5,729 bases of DNA. Origin: Oscillospiraceae bacterium. GTDB lineage: Bacteria; Bacillota; Clostridia; Oscillospirales; Acutalibacteraceae. Numbering within the stretch: position 1 is the stretch's first letter; every line of letters begins with the position of its first letter. Position numbers and translations under genes: made by a program. Shown in pieces: positions 1-5,729 of this stretch. The notes beneath the pieces were generated by a model. That model saw nothing but the letters and a program-made list of their open reading frames with translations. It had not been told where the DNA came from and did no database searches. The DNA lies in NCBI GenBank assembly GCA_902796535.1, contig CADBPL010000181.1:1-5729 (forward strand), given 5' to 3'.

Positions 1-1
1 A

Positions 2-883
2 CAACAGGAAGAGATCGCCCGTTTATTCGACCGGAAGAAAGCCGAACTCACCGAAATGCTCGGCGCCCTCGAACAGGTTAAAGATGATATGGACAGGAGA
101 GATTTTATGAACGAAGAAGAACTGAGATTCCACGAAGACATTGATTTTCCATTTGTGGACGACCCGCAGGCCGTGGGCAAGTGGCAGGTGCTCGGCATCT
201 GGAACAGCGTGGACGACTTTTATCTGGGCAAAGAGCCCGACGACACGTATTACGACGGGGATATCCCCGAGCTCTATTTTCTGGTCGGCGGCGAAGAATG
301 GTGGGGCTGGCGCTGGACGAAGGGAAAATTCATCAACAACGCTTACCAAAACGCGCGTGCAGAAGACTATCGGATCGAAGAGATCGACGGCGAGACCTAT
401 ATGCTGATCGATCACAAGAGCTACGAATACCTGGTGAGCGGCAAGACCGACCTGCTGGTGCTCAAAAAAATAGACAATACGCCCCGCTCGAAATGGGACA
501 TTGGCATCAAGGATGATATTGATATGCCCTTTGTCGACGATCCCGCCGTAATCGGCAAGTGGAAAACCTGGGGCTTTCTCGGCGCCAACGAGCCGTTCAG
601 CACCGAACAGGAGGACGAAGAAGACCAATACTGGAAAAGCGTGGAATTCTTCCCGGGCGGCCACGTGACGAGCGTGTATGAGGACGAAGTGATCGAAGGC
701 GACGACAAACAAACGTGGACAAAGGGCTGCCTGCTGCGCAAATTCAATTACAGCGCCTGCGCCTATGAGATCAAAACCGTCGACGGCGTCGATTACCTGA
801 TCGTCGAATGGAAAAGCGGCGATTACCGCTGGGGCGGCTTACCCACCAATTATTATACTTTCGTGCGCGACAACGAACAATAA
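2..883 (+). CDS. 3' part of a protein with an N-terminal helix and two tandem copies of a small beta-rich module (function unknown)
   Basis: The frame is open from the first complete codon at base 2 to TAA at 881-883, so the gene probably starts left of the window. The first ~35 visible residues are highly charged and helical (EEIARLFDRKKAELTEMLGA and onward), like the dimerisation helix that follows the DNA-binding head in MerR-type regulators; that comparison is inference because no head domain is visible. Two copies of one module follow, at about 137-475 and 515-880. Each opens with DID(F/M)PFVDDP, a few residues, then (V/I)GKW. Each continues through WTKG and a Y-x-I-x3-DG-x2-Y block, and the second ends in WKSGDY. 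From memory, similar modules occur at the C-terminus of Firmicute regulators and sensor proteins; their ligand is not known to me. The whole is very acidic, with no membrane segment. An in-frame ATG at 107 with a strong ribosome binding site could be an alternative start giving a 258-residue two-module protein; an ATG at 56 has no clear site. Confidence 0.72.
   Translation, partial: QQEEIARLFDRKKAELTEMLGALEQVKDDMDRRDFMNEEELRFHEDIDFPFVDDPQAVGKWQVLGIWNSVDDFYLGKEPDDTYYDGDIPELYFLVGGEEWWGWRWTKGKFINNAYQNARAEDYRIEEIDGETYMLIDHKSYEYLVSGKTDLLVLKKIDNTPRSKWDIGIKDDIDMPFVDDPAVIGKWKTWGFLGANEPFSTEQEDEEDQYWKSVEFFPGGHVTSVYEDEVIEGDDKQTWTKGCLLRKFNYSACAYEIKTVDGVDYLIVEWKSGDYRWGGLPTNYYTFVRDNEQ
95..109 (+). promoter_or_regulatory. 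Strong internal ribosome binding site and ATG within the tandem-module gene
   Basis: AGGAGA at 95-100 lies six bases before an ATG at 107-109, in the same frame as the surrounding reading frame. In the longer protein these bases are two rare arginine codons, AGG AGA, exactly at the joint between the helix and the first module. Either this is the true start and the upstream frame is open by chance, or the gene makes both a long product and a short module-only product. The upstream residues look genuinely protein-like, which favours the long form existing. Confidence 0.5.
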
Positions 884-901
884 TAACAATATCAAATAAT
901 G

Positions 902-956
902 CGGGCGCGTTGCAAAATGCCAACTGTATTTTGCAGCGCGCCCGTTTTATTTTTTT
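902..956 (+). terminator. Strong Rho-independent terminator between convergent genes
   Basis: Bases 902-920 pair with 926-944 to form a 19-bp stem with a five-base loop (CAACT, 921-925). The base of the stem is eight G/C pairs, CGGGCGCG with CGCGCCCG. The stem is followed directly by TTTTATTTTTTT-like sequence at 945-956. It begins 18 bases after the stop of the upstream + strand gene. The only two non-Watson-Crick positions (910/936 and 919/927) are U-G wobbles in + strand RNA but become A-C mismatches in - strand RNA, so it is best suited to + strand transcripts. It also lies 14 bases past the stop of the converging reductase gene and may stop that transcript too, though only a weak T-rich stretch follows on that side. 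Confidence 0.92.
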
Positions 957-958
957 GT

Positions 959-2089
959 TTATTCTGTGATTTTTTCGGCAAAATCCGCCATGGCGTCGGA
1001 TATTTTGAGCTGCTGCGGGCAGACGGCTTCACAGCTTTGGCAGTGGAGGCAGGCGCTTGGCCACTTGTCTTTTTCCAGCGCTTCGAGCGCCATAGGGGCG
1101 AGGAACCCGCCGCCGGTGAAGCTGTGCTCGTTATAGAGCTTGATGAGGTAGGGAATGTCAAGCTGCTGCGGGCAGTATTCGGTGCAGTAGCGGCAACCCG
1201 TGCAGGGCAGCGTCTTTTGGGCAAGCATCTGATCGGCAGCCGCGAGCAGCGTTTCCATTTCGGTTTCGTTCAGCGGCTCGTCGGTTTCAAAGATTCTGAT
1301 GTTTTCGGCCAGCTGCTCCATGTTCGACATACCCGAAAGAATGACCTTTACCTCGGGCAGCGACTGCAAAAAGCGGAACGCCCAGCCGACGGCCGTTTCG
1401 TTGGGGCGCAGCGCCCTGAGCCGCGCTTCATAGGCCGGCGCCATCGTGCTCAGGCTGCCGCCGCGCAGCGGCTCCATGACCCAGACGGGGATGCCGTACT
1501 CCCTGAGCATGGCGACCTTCTCCATCCCGTTCTGGAACGTCCAGTCCAGATAATTGAGCTGCAGCTGGCAGAATTCCAGATCCTTCCCGTAGGCCTCCAG
1601 GAACCGGCGGAGCACCTCCGGCTGGCCGTGGCAGGAAAAGCCGAGGTGGCGGATCACGCCGTTTCGTTTTTGCTCCATAAGAAAATCATACACGCCGTAC
1701 TGCGGGTCGAGGTACTGCTCGATATTCTTTTCGCAGACGTTGTGGAACAGATAAAAATCAAAGTAATCCACCCGGCATTTTTCCAGCTGCTTTTCAAAAA
1801 TGCCGCGCACGTTTTCAAAGCTCGACAAATCATAGCCGGGGAATTTGGTGGCCAGATAAAAGCTCTCGCGCGGATAGGCCGAGAGCGCCTCGCCCATCAC
1901 AATTTCGGATCGGCCGTTGTGGTATCCCCACGCGGTGTCATAATAATTCACGCCGTGCTCCATTGCATAGCGTACCATCTGTTTGACCTGCTGCGTGTCG
2001 ATTTCCTCATATTTCTCGCCGTGCGGCAGGCGCATACAGCCCAAGCTCAGGTTGGAAAGCTGCCTGCCCTGAAATTCCCTGTAAATCAC
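959..2089 (-). CDS. Aldo/keto reductase with C-terminal two-[4Fe-4S] ferredoxin-like domain
   Basis: This is a 376-residue NAD(P)H-dependent oxidoreductase of the aldo/keto reductase superfamily, of the subgroup with a fused iron-sulfur domain (COG1453-like). Residues about 1-285 form the (alpha/beta)8 barrel. The catalytic tetrad is intact: D51 and Y56 (in NYYDTAWGYHNG), K82 (ATKFP) and H116 (YLFHN). The GFSCHG and QLNYLDW segments and the cofactor-end ILSGMSN segment also fit the family. The C-terminus has two complete CX2CX2CX3CP motifs, C296/C299/C302/C306 and C347/C350/C353/C357, predicted to hold two [4Fe-4S] clusters and suggesting electron exchange with ferredoxin or flavodoxin. There is no signal peptide, so it is cytoplasmic. 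The start is GTG at 2089-2087, with AGGAG at 2105-2101, eleven bases upstream. It is transcribed divergently from the rhamnosidase operon. The physiological substrate cannot be read from the sequence; a sugar or sugar-derived aldehyde or ketone is an inference from context. Confidence 0.95.
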   Translation of the reverse strand: MIYREFQGRQLSNLSLGCMRLPHGEKYEEIDTQQVKQMVRYAMEHGVNYYDTAWGYHNGRSEIVMGEALSAYPRESFYLATKFPGYDLSSFENVRGIFEKQLEKCRVDYFDFYLFHNVCEKNIEQYLDPQYGVYDFLMEQKRNGVIRHLGFSCHGQPEVLRRFLEAYGKDLEFCQLQLNYLDWTFQNGMEKVAMLREYGIPVWVMEPLRGGSLSTMAPAYEARLRALRPNETAVGWAFRFLQSLPEVKVILSGMSNMEQLAENIRIFETDEPLNETEMETLLAAADQMLAQKTLPCTGCRYCTEYCPQQLDIPYLIKLYNEHSFTGGGFLAPMALEALEKDKWPSACLHCQSCEAVCPQQLKISDAMADFAEKITE

Positions 2090-2114
2090 GTTCCGTCACG
2101 CTCCTTTCCCTTGC

Positions 2115-2143
2115 AGTATAGCATAACGCGCAAAAAAACTCAA
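2115..2143 (-). promoter_or_regulatory. Sigma-A-type promoter for the aldo/keto reductase gene
   Basis: On the - strand, TTGAGT (2143-2138) is the -35 box and TATACT (2120-2115) the -10 box, separated by exactly 17 bases. The -10 box is preceded by TGC, which makes an extended -10. Transcription would start near 2108, giving a leader of about 20 bases that contains the GGAAAGGAG ribosome binding site. A run of seven T's lies just downstream of the -35 box. Confidence 0.7.
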
Positions 2144-2148
2144 ACACT

Positions 2149-2170
2149 TTATGGATTTGTTATGGCAAAT
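2149..2170. promoter_or_regulatory. Possible operator: tandem TTATGG repeats overlapping an ATTTG/CAAAT inverted repeat
   Basis: TTATGG occurs at 2149-2154 and again at 2160-2165, a direct repeat with an 11-base period, about one helical turn. Overlapping it, ATTTG (2155-2159) and CAAAT (2166-2170) form an inverted repeat with a six-base spacer. The cluster sits between the two divergent -35 boxes and ends three bases before the -35 box of the rhamnosidase promoter, a usual place for an activator. The motifs are short and no regulator gene is in view, so this is tentative. Confidence 0.3.
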
Positions 2171-2173
2171 GAG

Positions 2174-2202
2174 TTGATATTCCCGGCAGGATTTAGTAGA
2201 AT
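2174..2202 (+). promoter_or_regulatory. Sigma-A-type promoter for the rhamnosidase operon
   Basis: TTGATA (2174-2179) and TAGAAT (2197-2202) are close matches to the -35 and -10 consensus boxes, with an ideal 17-base spacer (2180-2196). The predicted transcript start, around 2208-2210, falls at the edge of the ribosome binding site, so the leader would be only about a dozen bases. That leaves no room for a riboswitch or attenuator, so control would have to act on transcription initiation. Confidence 0.68.
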
Positions 2203-2208
2203 AACAGC

Positions 2209-2217
2209 GAGGTGATC
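2209..2217 (+). promoter_or_regulatory. Ribosome binding site that fixes the rhamnosidase start at 2221
   Basis: GAGGTGATC is a nine-base perfect match to the anti-Shine-Dalgarno complement (AGGAGGTGATC). The GAGG core ends eight bases before ATG at 2221. An in-frame GTG at 2212 lies inside this site and so cannot be the start. Confidence 0.85.
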
Positions 2218-2220
2218 AAC

Positions 2221-4581
2221 ATGAAATTTCCAAAACAATTCTTTCAGGCAACACGCGAATACAACACTTATGAAAAACACGTCAACGCGCCTTATCTGCG
2301 GGCGGATTTTCGCTTCGACGAGGGAAAAAAATATTATGTGACCGTGTCGGGGCTCGGATTTTACGATTTATTCATCAACGGCAAAAAAATCACCAAAGGG
2401 CTGCTGGCGCCCTATATTTCCAACCCGGACGATCTCGTTTATTTTGACCGGTACGAGATCACCGCGCTCATCGACCCGGCGGACGACAACACCGTTGCGC
2501 TCGTGCTGGGCAACGGAATGCAGAACGCGCCCGGCGGCCGGGTGTGGGACTTTGACGCGGCGCGCTTTCGCGGCGCGCCCCGCTTTGCCATGGCGCTGAC
2601 AGGCGTTGACAAAGAAGGAAACGAAACGGACGAGGACGTCGGCGGCCGGTTCAAAACCGCGCCCTCCCCCATCCTGTTCGACGATCTGCGCAGCGGCTGC
2701 TTTTATGACGCAACGCTGGAACAGCGCGGCTGGAACGAGCCGGGCTTTGACGACAGCGGCTGGCAGCCCGTGCTGCCGGCGGAAATGCCGCGCGGCGAAT
2801 TCCGCCTGTGCGACGCCGACCCGATTCTGATCCGCGATGAGATCAAAGCCGTTGAAATCAGAGAAGCCACCATGGACCCGCGTCTGAACAACCGCTCCAA
2901 TATGCGCCTGAACACACAGTTCAAATTCGATGTGCTGGGGCAAGCCGGCGTGATGTTTGATTTCGGCGTGAACACCGCCGGTATCTGCCGGCTGAAAATA
3001 GACGGCAAAAAGGGGCAGAAGCTTTTTATTCAGTTCTGCGAAATGCTCACCACCGACGGCAAGCCGAGCTACCAGAACACAGGCTCCTTCTATCCGGACA
3101 ACTACGGTCAGACGGTTTATTATGTGTGCAAAGGCGAAAAAGACGAGACCTTTGAACCCGCCTTCTGCTATTTCGGCTACCGCTACGCCGTGGTCTACGG
3201 GCTGGAGCCGGAGCAGGTCAAAGACGACACGCTGGTGATGCTCGCGGCCAATTCCGATTTGAAGGAGCGCGGCGGTTTCACCTGCTCCGACCCCGTCATG
3301 AACCGCCTTGGCGCGATGGCAAGGGTGAGCGATCTGGCCAACTTCTGGTATTTTCCGACCGACTGCCCGCACCGCGAAAAGAACGGCTGGACGGGCGACG
3401 CCGCCTGCTCCGCCGAACATATGCTGCTCACGCTCACGCCCGAGCGCAGCTACCGCGAATGGCTGCGCAGCATCTGCAAGGCGCAGAACGGTAAGGGGCA
3501 GCTGCCCGGCATCGTGCCGACCGGCGGCTGGGGCTTTGAATGGGGCAACGGCCCCGCGTGGGACAACGTGCTTTCGGAGCTTTGCTGGCAGATCTGGCGC
3601 CTGCGCGGCGATCTCACCCCCGCAAAGGAATGCAAGGATTCGCTTTTGCGCTACGTCGCCTATCTGGCTGCCGAACGCGAAAGCGACGGGCTGATCCATT
3701 TCGGTCTGGGCGACTGGCTCCAGCCCGGCAAGGGCGCGGGCGACCCCGTTGCGCCGGTGCGGCTGACAAGCTCCGTCATCGCCATGTACATCGCCGGCAA
3801 AACAGCCGACCTGTTCGGGGCGCTCGGCCTTGCACTGCAGGAGCGCTTTGCGCGTGAGCTTGCGCAGGAGCTGCGGCAGGCCATCCGCGACAATCTCGTC
3901 GATTTCGGCACCATGACCGCCCTGCCGCGCTGCCAGACCGCGCAGGCCATCTGCCTGTATTACGGCGTGTTCAGCGAAAGCGAACGGGTCAGAGCCGGTG
4001 AGGTGCTGGTCGATTTGATCCACGAAGCCGACGATCACTTTGACTGCGGCATGATCGGTATGCGCGTGATCTTCCACGTGCTGAGTCTGCTCGGTCAGGG
4101 CGCGCTCGCCTATCAGATGATCACCCGCACGGACTATCCCTCCTACGGCATGTTCGTGCGCCGCGGACTGACCTCGCTGCCGGAGGACTTCATGGAGGAC
4201 AAGGATCACGACTATGCCAATTCCCTCAACCACCATTTCTTCGGCGATATCGTGAGCTGGTTTTTGCAAAGAGTGGTCGGCATTCACGTCAACCCGCGCG
4301 GCCTTTCGCCCGATCACGTTGATATTACGCCCGATTTTCTCGCTGCGCTCGATCAGGCGCAAGGGTATTATACGGCGCCCGCAGGCAAGGTCAGCGTAAG
4401 CTGGACAAAAGCCGAAAGCCGCGCGACGCTTACCGTCGAAGCGCCGGAAAACGTGACGGGCAACATCCGCCTGCCCAACGATTGGGTCTTTACGGATGAA
4501 GAGCACCCGAGAAGCAGCCTGAACAACGCCAATTTCATTGCGCTGAAGGCGGGAACCTATCGGTGCAGAAAACGCGGGTAA
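2221..4581 (+). CDS. Cytoplasmic GH78-type alpha-L-rhamnosidase
   Basis: This 786-residue glycoside hydrolase is predicted to remove terminal alpha-L-rhamnose from oligosaccharides or glycosides by the inverting mechanism of family GH78. An N-terminal beta-sandwich (about 25-170) carries the typical VSGLGFYDLFINGKKI and VALVLGNGMQN strands. A second beta-domain follows (about 200-330, with GVMFDFGVNTAGICRLKI), then the (alpha/alpha)6 catalytic barrel (about 345-690) and a C-terminal beta-sandwich. The hallmark PTDCPHREKNGWTGD gives D381, E386 and D393, with the spacing of the D567/E572/D579 triad of Bacillus RhaB. E655 (in TSLPEDF) is the candidate general base, followed by SLNHHFFG (668-675). 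The usual aromatic of the TTLWE motif is a proline here. There is no signal peptide or anchor, so the substrate must be imported. The start is ATG at 2221, set by its ribosome binding site. It is the first gene of an operon: the next start lies five bases past its stop. The exact glycan specificity cannot be told. Confidence 0.92.
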   Translation: MKFPKQFFQATREYNTYEKHVNAPYLRADFRFDEGKKYYVTVSGLGFYDLFINGKKITKGLLAPYISNPDDLVYFDRYEITALIDPADDNTVALVLGNGMQNAPGGRVWDFDAARFRGAPRFAMALTGVDKEGNETDEDVGGRFKTAPSPILFDDLRSGCFYDATLEQRGWNEPGFDDSGWQPVLPAEMPRGEFRLCDADPILIRDEIKAVEIREATMDPRLNNRSNMRLNTQFKFDVLGQAGVMFDFGVNTAGICRLKIDGKKGQKLFIQFCEMLTTDGKPSYQNTGSFYPDNYGQTVYYVCKGEKDETFEPAFCYFGYRYAVVYGLEPEQVKDDTLVMLAANSDLKERGGFTCSDPVMNRLGAMARVSDLANFWYFPTDCPHREKNGWTGDAACSAEHMLLTLTPERSYREWLRSICKAQNGKGQLPGIVPTGGWGFEWGNGPAWDNVLSELCWQIWRLRGDLTPAKECKDSLLRYVAYLAAERESDGLIHFGLGDWLQPGKGAGDPVAPVRLTSSVIAMYIAGKTADLFGALGLALQERFARELAQELRQAIRDNLVDFGTMTALPRCQTAQAICLYYGVFSESERVRAGEVLVDLIHEADDHFDCGMIGMRVIFHVLSLLGQGALAYQMITRTDYPSYGMFVRRGLTSLPEDFMEDKDHDYANSLNHHFFGDIVSWFLQRVVGIHVNPRGLSPDHVDITPDFLAALDQAQGYYTAPAGKVSVSWTKAESRATLTVEAPENVTGNIRLPNDWVFTDEEHPRSSLNNANFIALKAGTYRCRKRG

Positions 4582-4586
4582 CCGCT

Positions 4587-5594
4587 ATGAAAAACGAGAA
4601 CAAGCCCGTGGGGCTGTTTCTGGGCGCGGCGAACGCCGTTGACCGCGCCTATTCCGCAGCCGTGCGGCAGGCGCTTGCGCAGCATCTGACGCTGCATGAC
4701 GCCTGCTTTGTCAGCGAACGATCCGCGCAAGCCTTTCGGGATGCGGCATATCTCTTTTCCACGTGGGGTATGCCCGCGCTGAGCGAAGAAGCGATCAAGC
4801 GCATTTTCCCGGCGCTGAAGGCTGTGTTCTATGCCGCAGGCAGCGTGCAGCACTTTGCGCGCCCGTTTCTGGAAAGCGGCGTGAGGGTGTTTTCGGCGTG
4901 GCACGCGAACGCCGTGCCGGTGGCTGAAACGGCGGCGGCGGAAATCATTTTAGCGAACAAGGGCTTTTTTCAGACCGTTCACCACGCTCAGAGCAGCGCG
5001 TGGCCGGAGCACGATTGCGGCGGGCCGTTCCCCGGCAATTACAACACGAGGGTCGGTATTCTGGGCGCGGGCGCGATCGGCACGCTCGTGATCAAAAGGC
5101 TGCGCAGCCACTCGCTCAACGTGCTGGTGTTCGACCCGTTTCTGAGCAAAGAAAGGGCGGACGAGCTGCACGTGACAAAGGTTCAAACGCCGGAGGAGCT
5201 GTTTGAACGGTGTTCGGTCATCTCCAACCATTTGGCGGATAAGCCGCAGACCGTTGGCCTGATCGACCGGAAATGCTTTGAAAAAATGGGCCGAAACGCC
5301 GTGTTCCTCAACACGGGGCGCGGGCGGACGGTGAACGAACCCGACCTGATCGCCGCGCTGACCGAACAACCCACCCGCGCCGCCGTGCTCGACGTGACCG
5401 ACCCGGAGCCGCCCGAAGCGGGGAGTAAGCTTTACACGCTGCCCAACGTGTTTTTAACGCCGCATCTGGCCGGGGCGCTGGGCAACGAGGTGCAGCGCCT
5501 GGGCGAAGCCATGCTCGGCGAATTCCTGCTGCTTTCGCAGGGCAAGCCGACCAATTACGAAGTGACGCAAGCCATGCTCGATACCATGGCGTGA
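4587..5594 (+). CDS. D-isomer-specific 2-hydroxyacid dehydrogenase family protein
   Basis: This 335-residue NAD(P)-dependent oxidoreductase belongs to the phosphoglycerate/D-lactate dehydrogenase superfamily and interconverts a 2-hydroxyacid and a 2-oxoacid. The Rossmann motif VGILGAGAIG has G160, G162 and G165. D183 (VFDPF) closes the second strand, which favours NAD over NADP. The catalytic residues are all present: R245 (NTGRGRTVNE), E274 (DPEPP) and H293 (TPHLAG). The N-terminal substrate domain (about 1-110) is divergent from the well-known members, so the acid it acts on cannot be named; a sugar-derived acid is likely from context. ATG at 4587 is preferred because a GTG at 4563 would overlap the preceding gene by 19 bases. 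No good ribosome binding site precedes either start, only GGG at 4576-4578, which points to translational coupling to the rhamnosidase five bases upstream. The next gene starts 10 bases after its stop. The protein is cytoplasmic. Confidence 0.9.
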   Translation: MKNENKPVGLFLGAANAVDRAYSAAVRQALAQHLTLHDACFVSERSAQAFRDAAYLFSTWGMPALSEEAIKRIFPALKAVFYAAGSVQHFARPFLESGVRVFSAWHANAVPVAETAAAEIILANKGFFQTVHHAQSSAWPEHDCGGPFPGNYNTRVGILGAGAIGTLVIKRLRSHSLNVLVFDPFLSKERADELHVTKVQTPEELFERCSVISNHLADKPQTVGLIDRKCFEKMGRNAVFLNTGRGRTVNEPDLIAALTEQPTRAAVLDVTDPEPPEAGSKLYTLPNVFLTPHLAGALGNEVQRLGEAMLGEFLLLSQGKPTNYEVTQAMLDTMA

Positions 5595-5601
5595 GGAGAG
5601 G
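5594..5601 (+). promoter_or_regulatory. Ribosome binding site of the truncated last gene
   Basis: AGGAGAGG begins on the last base of the dehydrogenase stop codon. Its AGGAG core ends six bases before ATG at 5605, which sets that start. The dehydrogenase gene has no comparable site, so this third gene can start translation independently. Confidence 0.75.
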
Positions 5602-5604
5602 ATC

Positions 5605-5729
5605 ATGCTCATCAGCGGTCTTGTTTCGGTAACGTTCCGTTCGCTTTCCTGCGAGGAGATCATCGCGCTCGCCGTACAAAACGGGCTGAAAGCGATCGAA
5701 TGGGGCGCGGACGTTCACGTGCCGCCCGG
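5605..5729 (+). CDS. Start of a sugar phosphate isomerase/epimerase-like TIM-barrel protein (3' end cut off)
   Basis: Only the first 41 codons are in the window; the frame runs open off the right edge. The visible protein (GLVSVTFRSLSCEEIIALAV, then QNGLKAIEWGADVHVPP) matches the usual opening of the xylose-isomerase-like/AP-endonuclease-2 TIM-barrel superfamily. It shows a first strand with a short S-V-T-F turn, a helix with paired acids, then the second strand G-L-K-A-I-E-W-G with its metal-site glutamate E32. Members isomerise or epimerise sugars and sugar phosphates, usually with a divalent metal, and some act on 3-keto-glycosides. With so little sequence the reaction cannot be chosen. 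It is the third gene of the rhamnosidase operon, 10 bases after the dehydrogenase stop, and is probably one more step in using the released sugar or its oxidised product. Confidence 0.82.
   Translation, partial: MLISGLVSVTFRSLSCEEIIALAVQNGLKAIEWGADVHVPP

Noticed and set aside
3..110. An upstream gene in the third frame ending in an ATGA overlap with the ATG at 107
   Set aside because: The third-frame translation is a basic, proline- and serine-rich string with no protein-like pattern, while the second frame gives a good amphipathic helix continuous with the downstream modules.
899..2215. 438-codon open frame on the + strand opposite the aldo/keto reductase
   Set aside because: It runs antisense to a gene with full catalytic and cysteine motifs, covers the terminator and the promoter region, and its translation shows no recognisable domain. 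It is a by-product of GC-rich codon use on the other strand.
2212..2220. GTG at 2212 as the rhamnosidase start
   Set aside because: It lies inside the Shine-Dalgarno match at 2209-2217, whose spacing fits ATG at 2221.
2368..4506. 712-codon open frame on the - strand opposite the rhamnosidase
   Set aside because: The translation is rich in His/Ala/Val/Arg in the manner of antisense shadows, has no known motif, and lies wholly within a well-supported GH78 gene.
4563..4586. GTG at 4563 as the dehydrogenase start
   Set aside because: It would overlap the rhamnosidase by 19 bases and add eight residues with no family resemblance; ATG at 4587 gives a normal N-terminus leading to the first strand VGLFLGAAN.
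4950..5369. 139-codon - strand open frame inside the dehydrogenase gene
   Set aside because: It is antisense to the Rossmann and catalytic motifs of a clear dehydrogenase, with no domain of its own.
1..5729. CRISPR arrays, tRNA or rRNA genes, insertion sequences, attachment sites
   Set aside because: No regularly spaced repeats, cloverleaf, rRNA-like sequence, transposase or flanking inverted repeats could be seen on reading the window.

Overview
The window looks like a chromosomal piece from a GC-rich (roughly 55-60% by eye) anaerobic Firmicute, most likely a gut-type Clostridia/Oscillospiraceae relative. The grounds are near-perfect AGGAGGTGATC-type ribosome binding sites, sigma-A-like promoters, a clostridial-style aldo/keto reductase carrying two [4Fe-4S] motifs, and a carbohydrate-degradation operon. 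The genus assignment is inference. No mobile element, CRISPR array, tRNA or rRNA was seen.

Layout, left to right. (1) The 3' part of a + strand gene that is open to the left edge: an amphipathic, probably coiled-coil helix followed by two tandem copies of a small acidic, Trp/Tyr-rich module. (2) A 75-base gap between convergent genes, nearly filled by a 19-bp stem terminator. (3) A - strand aldo/keto reductase with a C-terminal two-cluster ferredoxin-like domain. (4) A 131-base divergent control region with back-to-back promoters and a small repeat cluster that could be an operator. (5) A + strand operon: a cytoplasmic GH78-type alpha-L-rhamnosidase, then a D-isomer-specific 2-hydroxyacid dehydrogenase (5-base gap), then the first 41 codons of a TIM-barrel sugar phosphate isomerase/epimerase-like protein, cut by the right edge.

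The three right-hand genes read as a catabolic unit. A rhamnosidase without a signal peptide would cleave an imported rhamnosylated oligosaccharide or glycoside, and the oxidoreductase and TIM-barrel protein would process a sugar or sugar-acid product. The divergent reductase may belong to the same response, since both promoters face away from one shared control region. None of the standard rhamnose enzymes (RhaA, RhaB, RhaD) is in view, so the actual pathway is open. Most of the window is ordinary accessory metabolism. The points most worth a second look are the operon combination, the duplicated module protein with its internal translation start, and the divergent control region.
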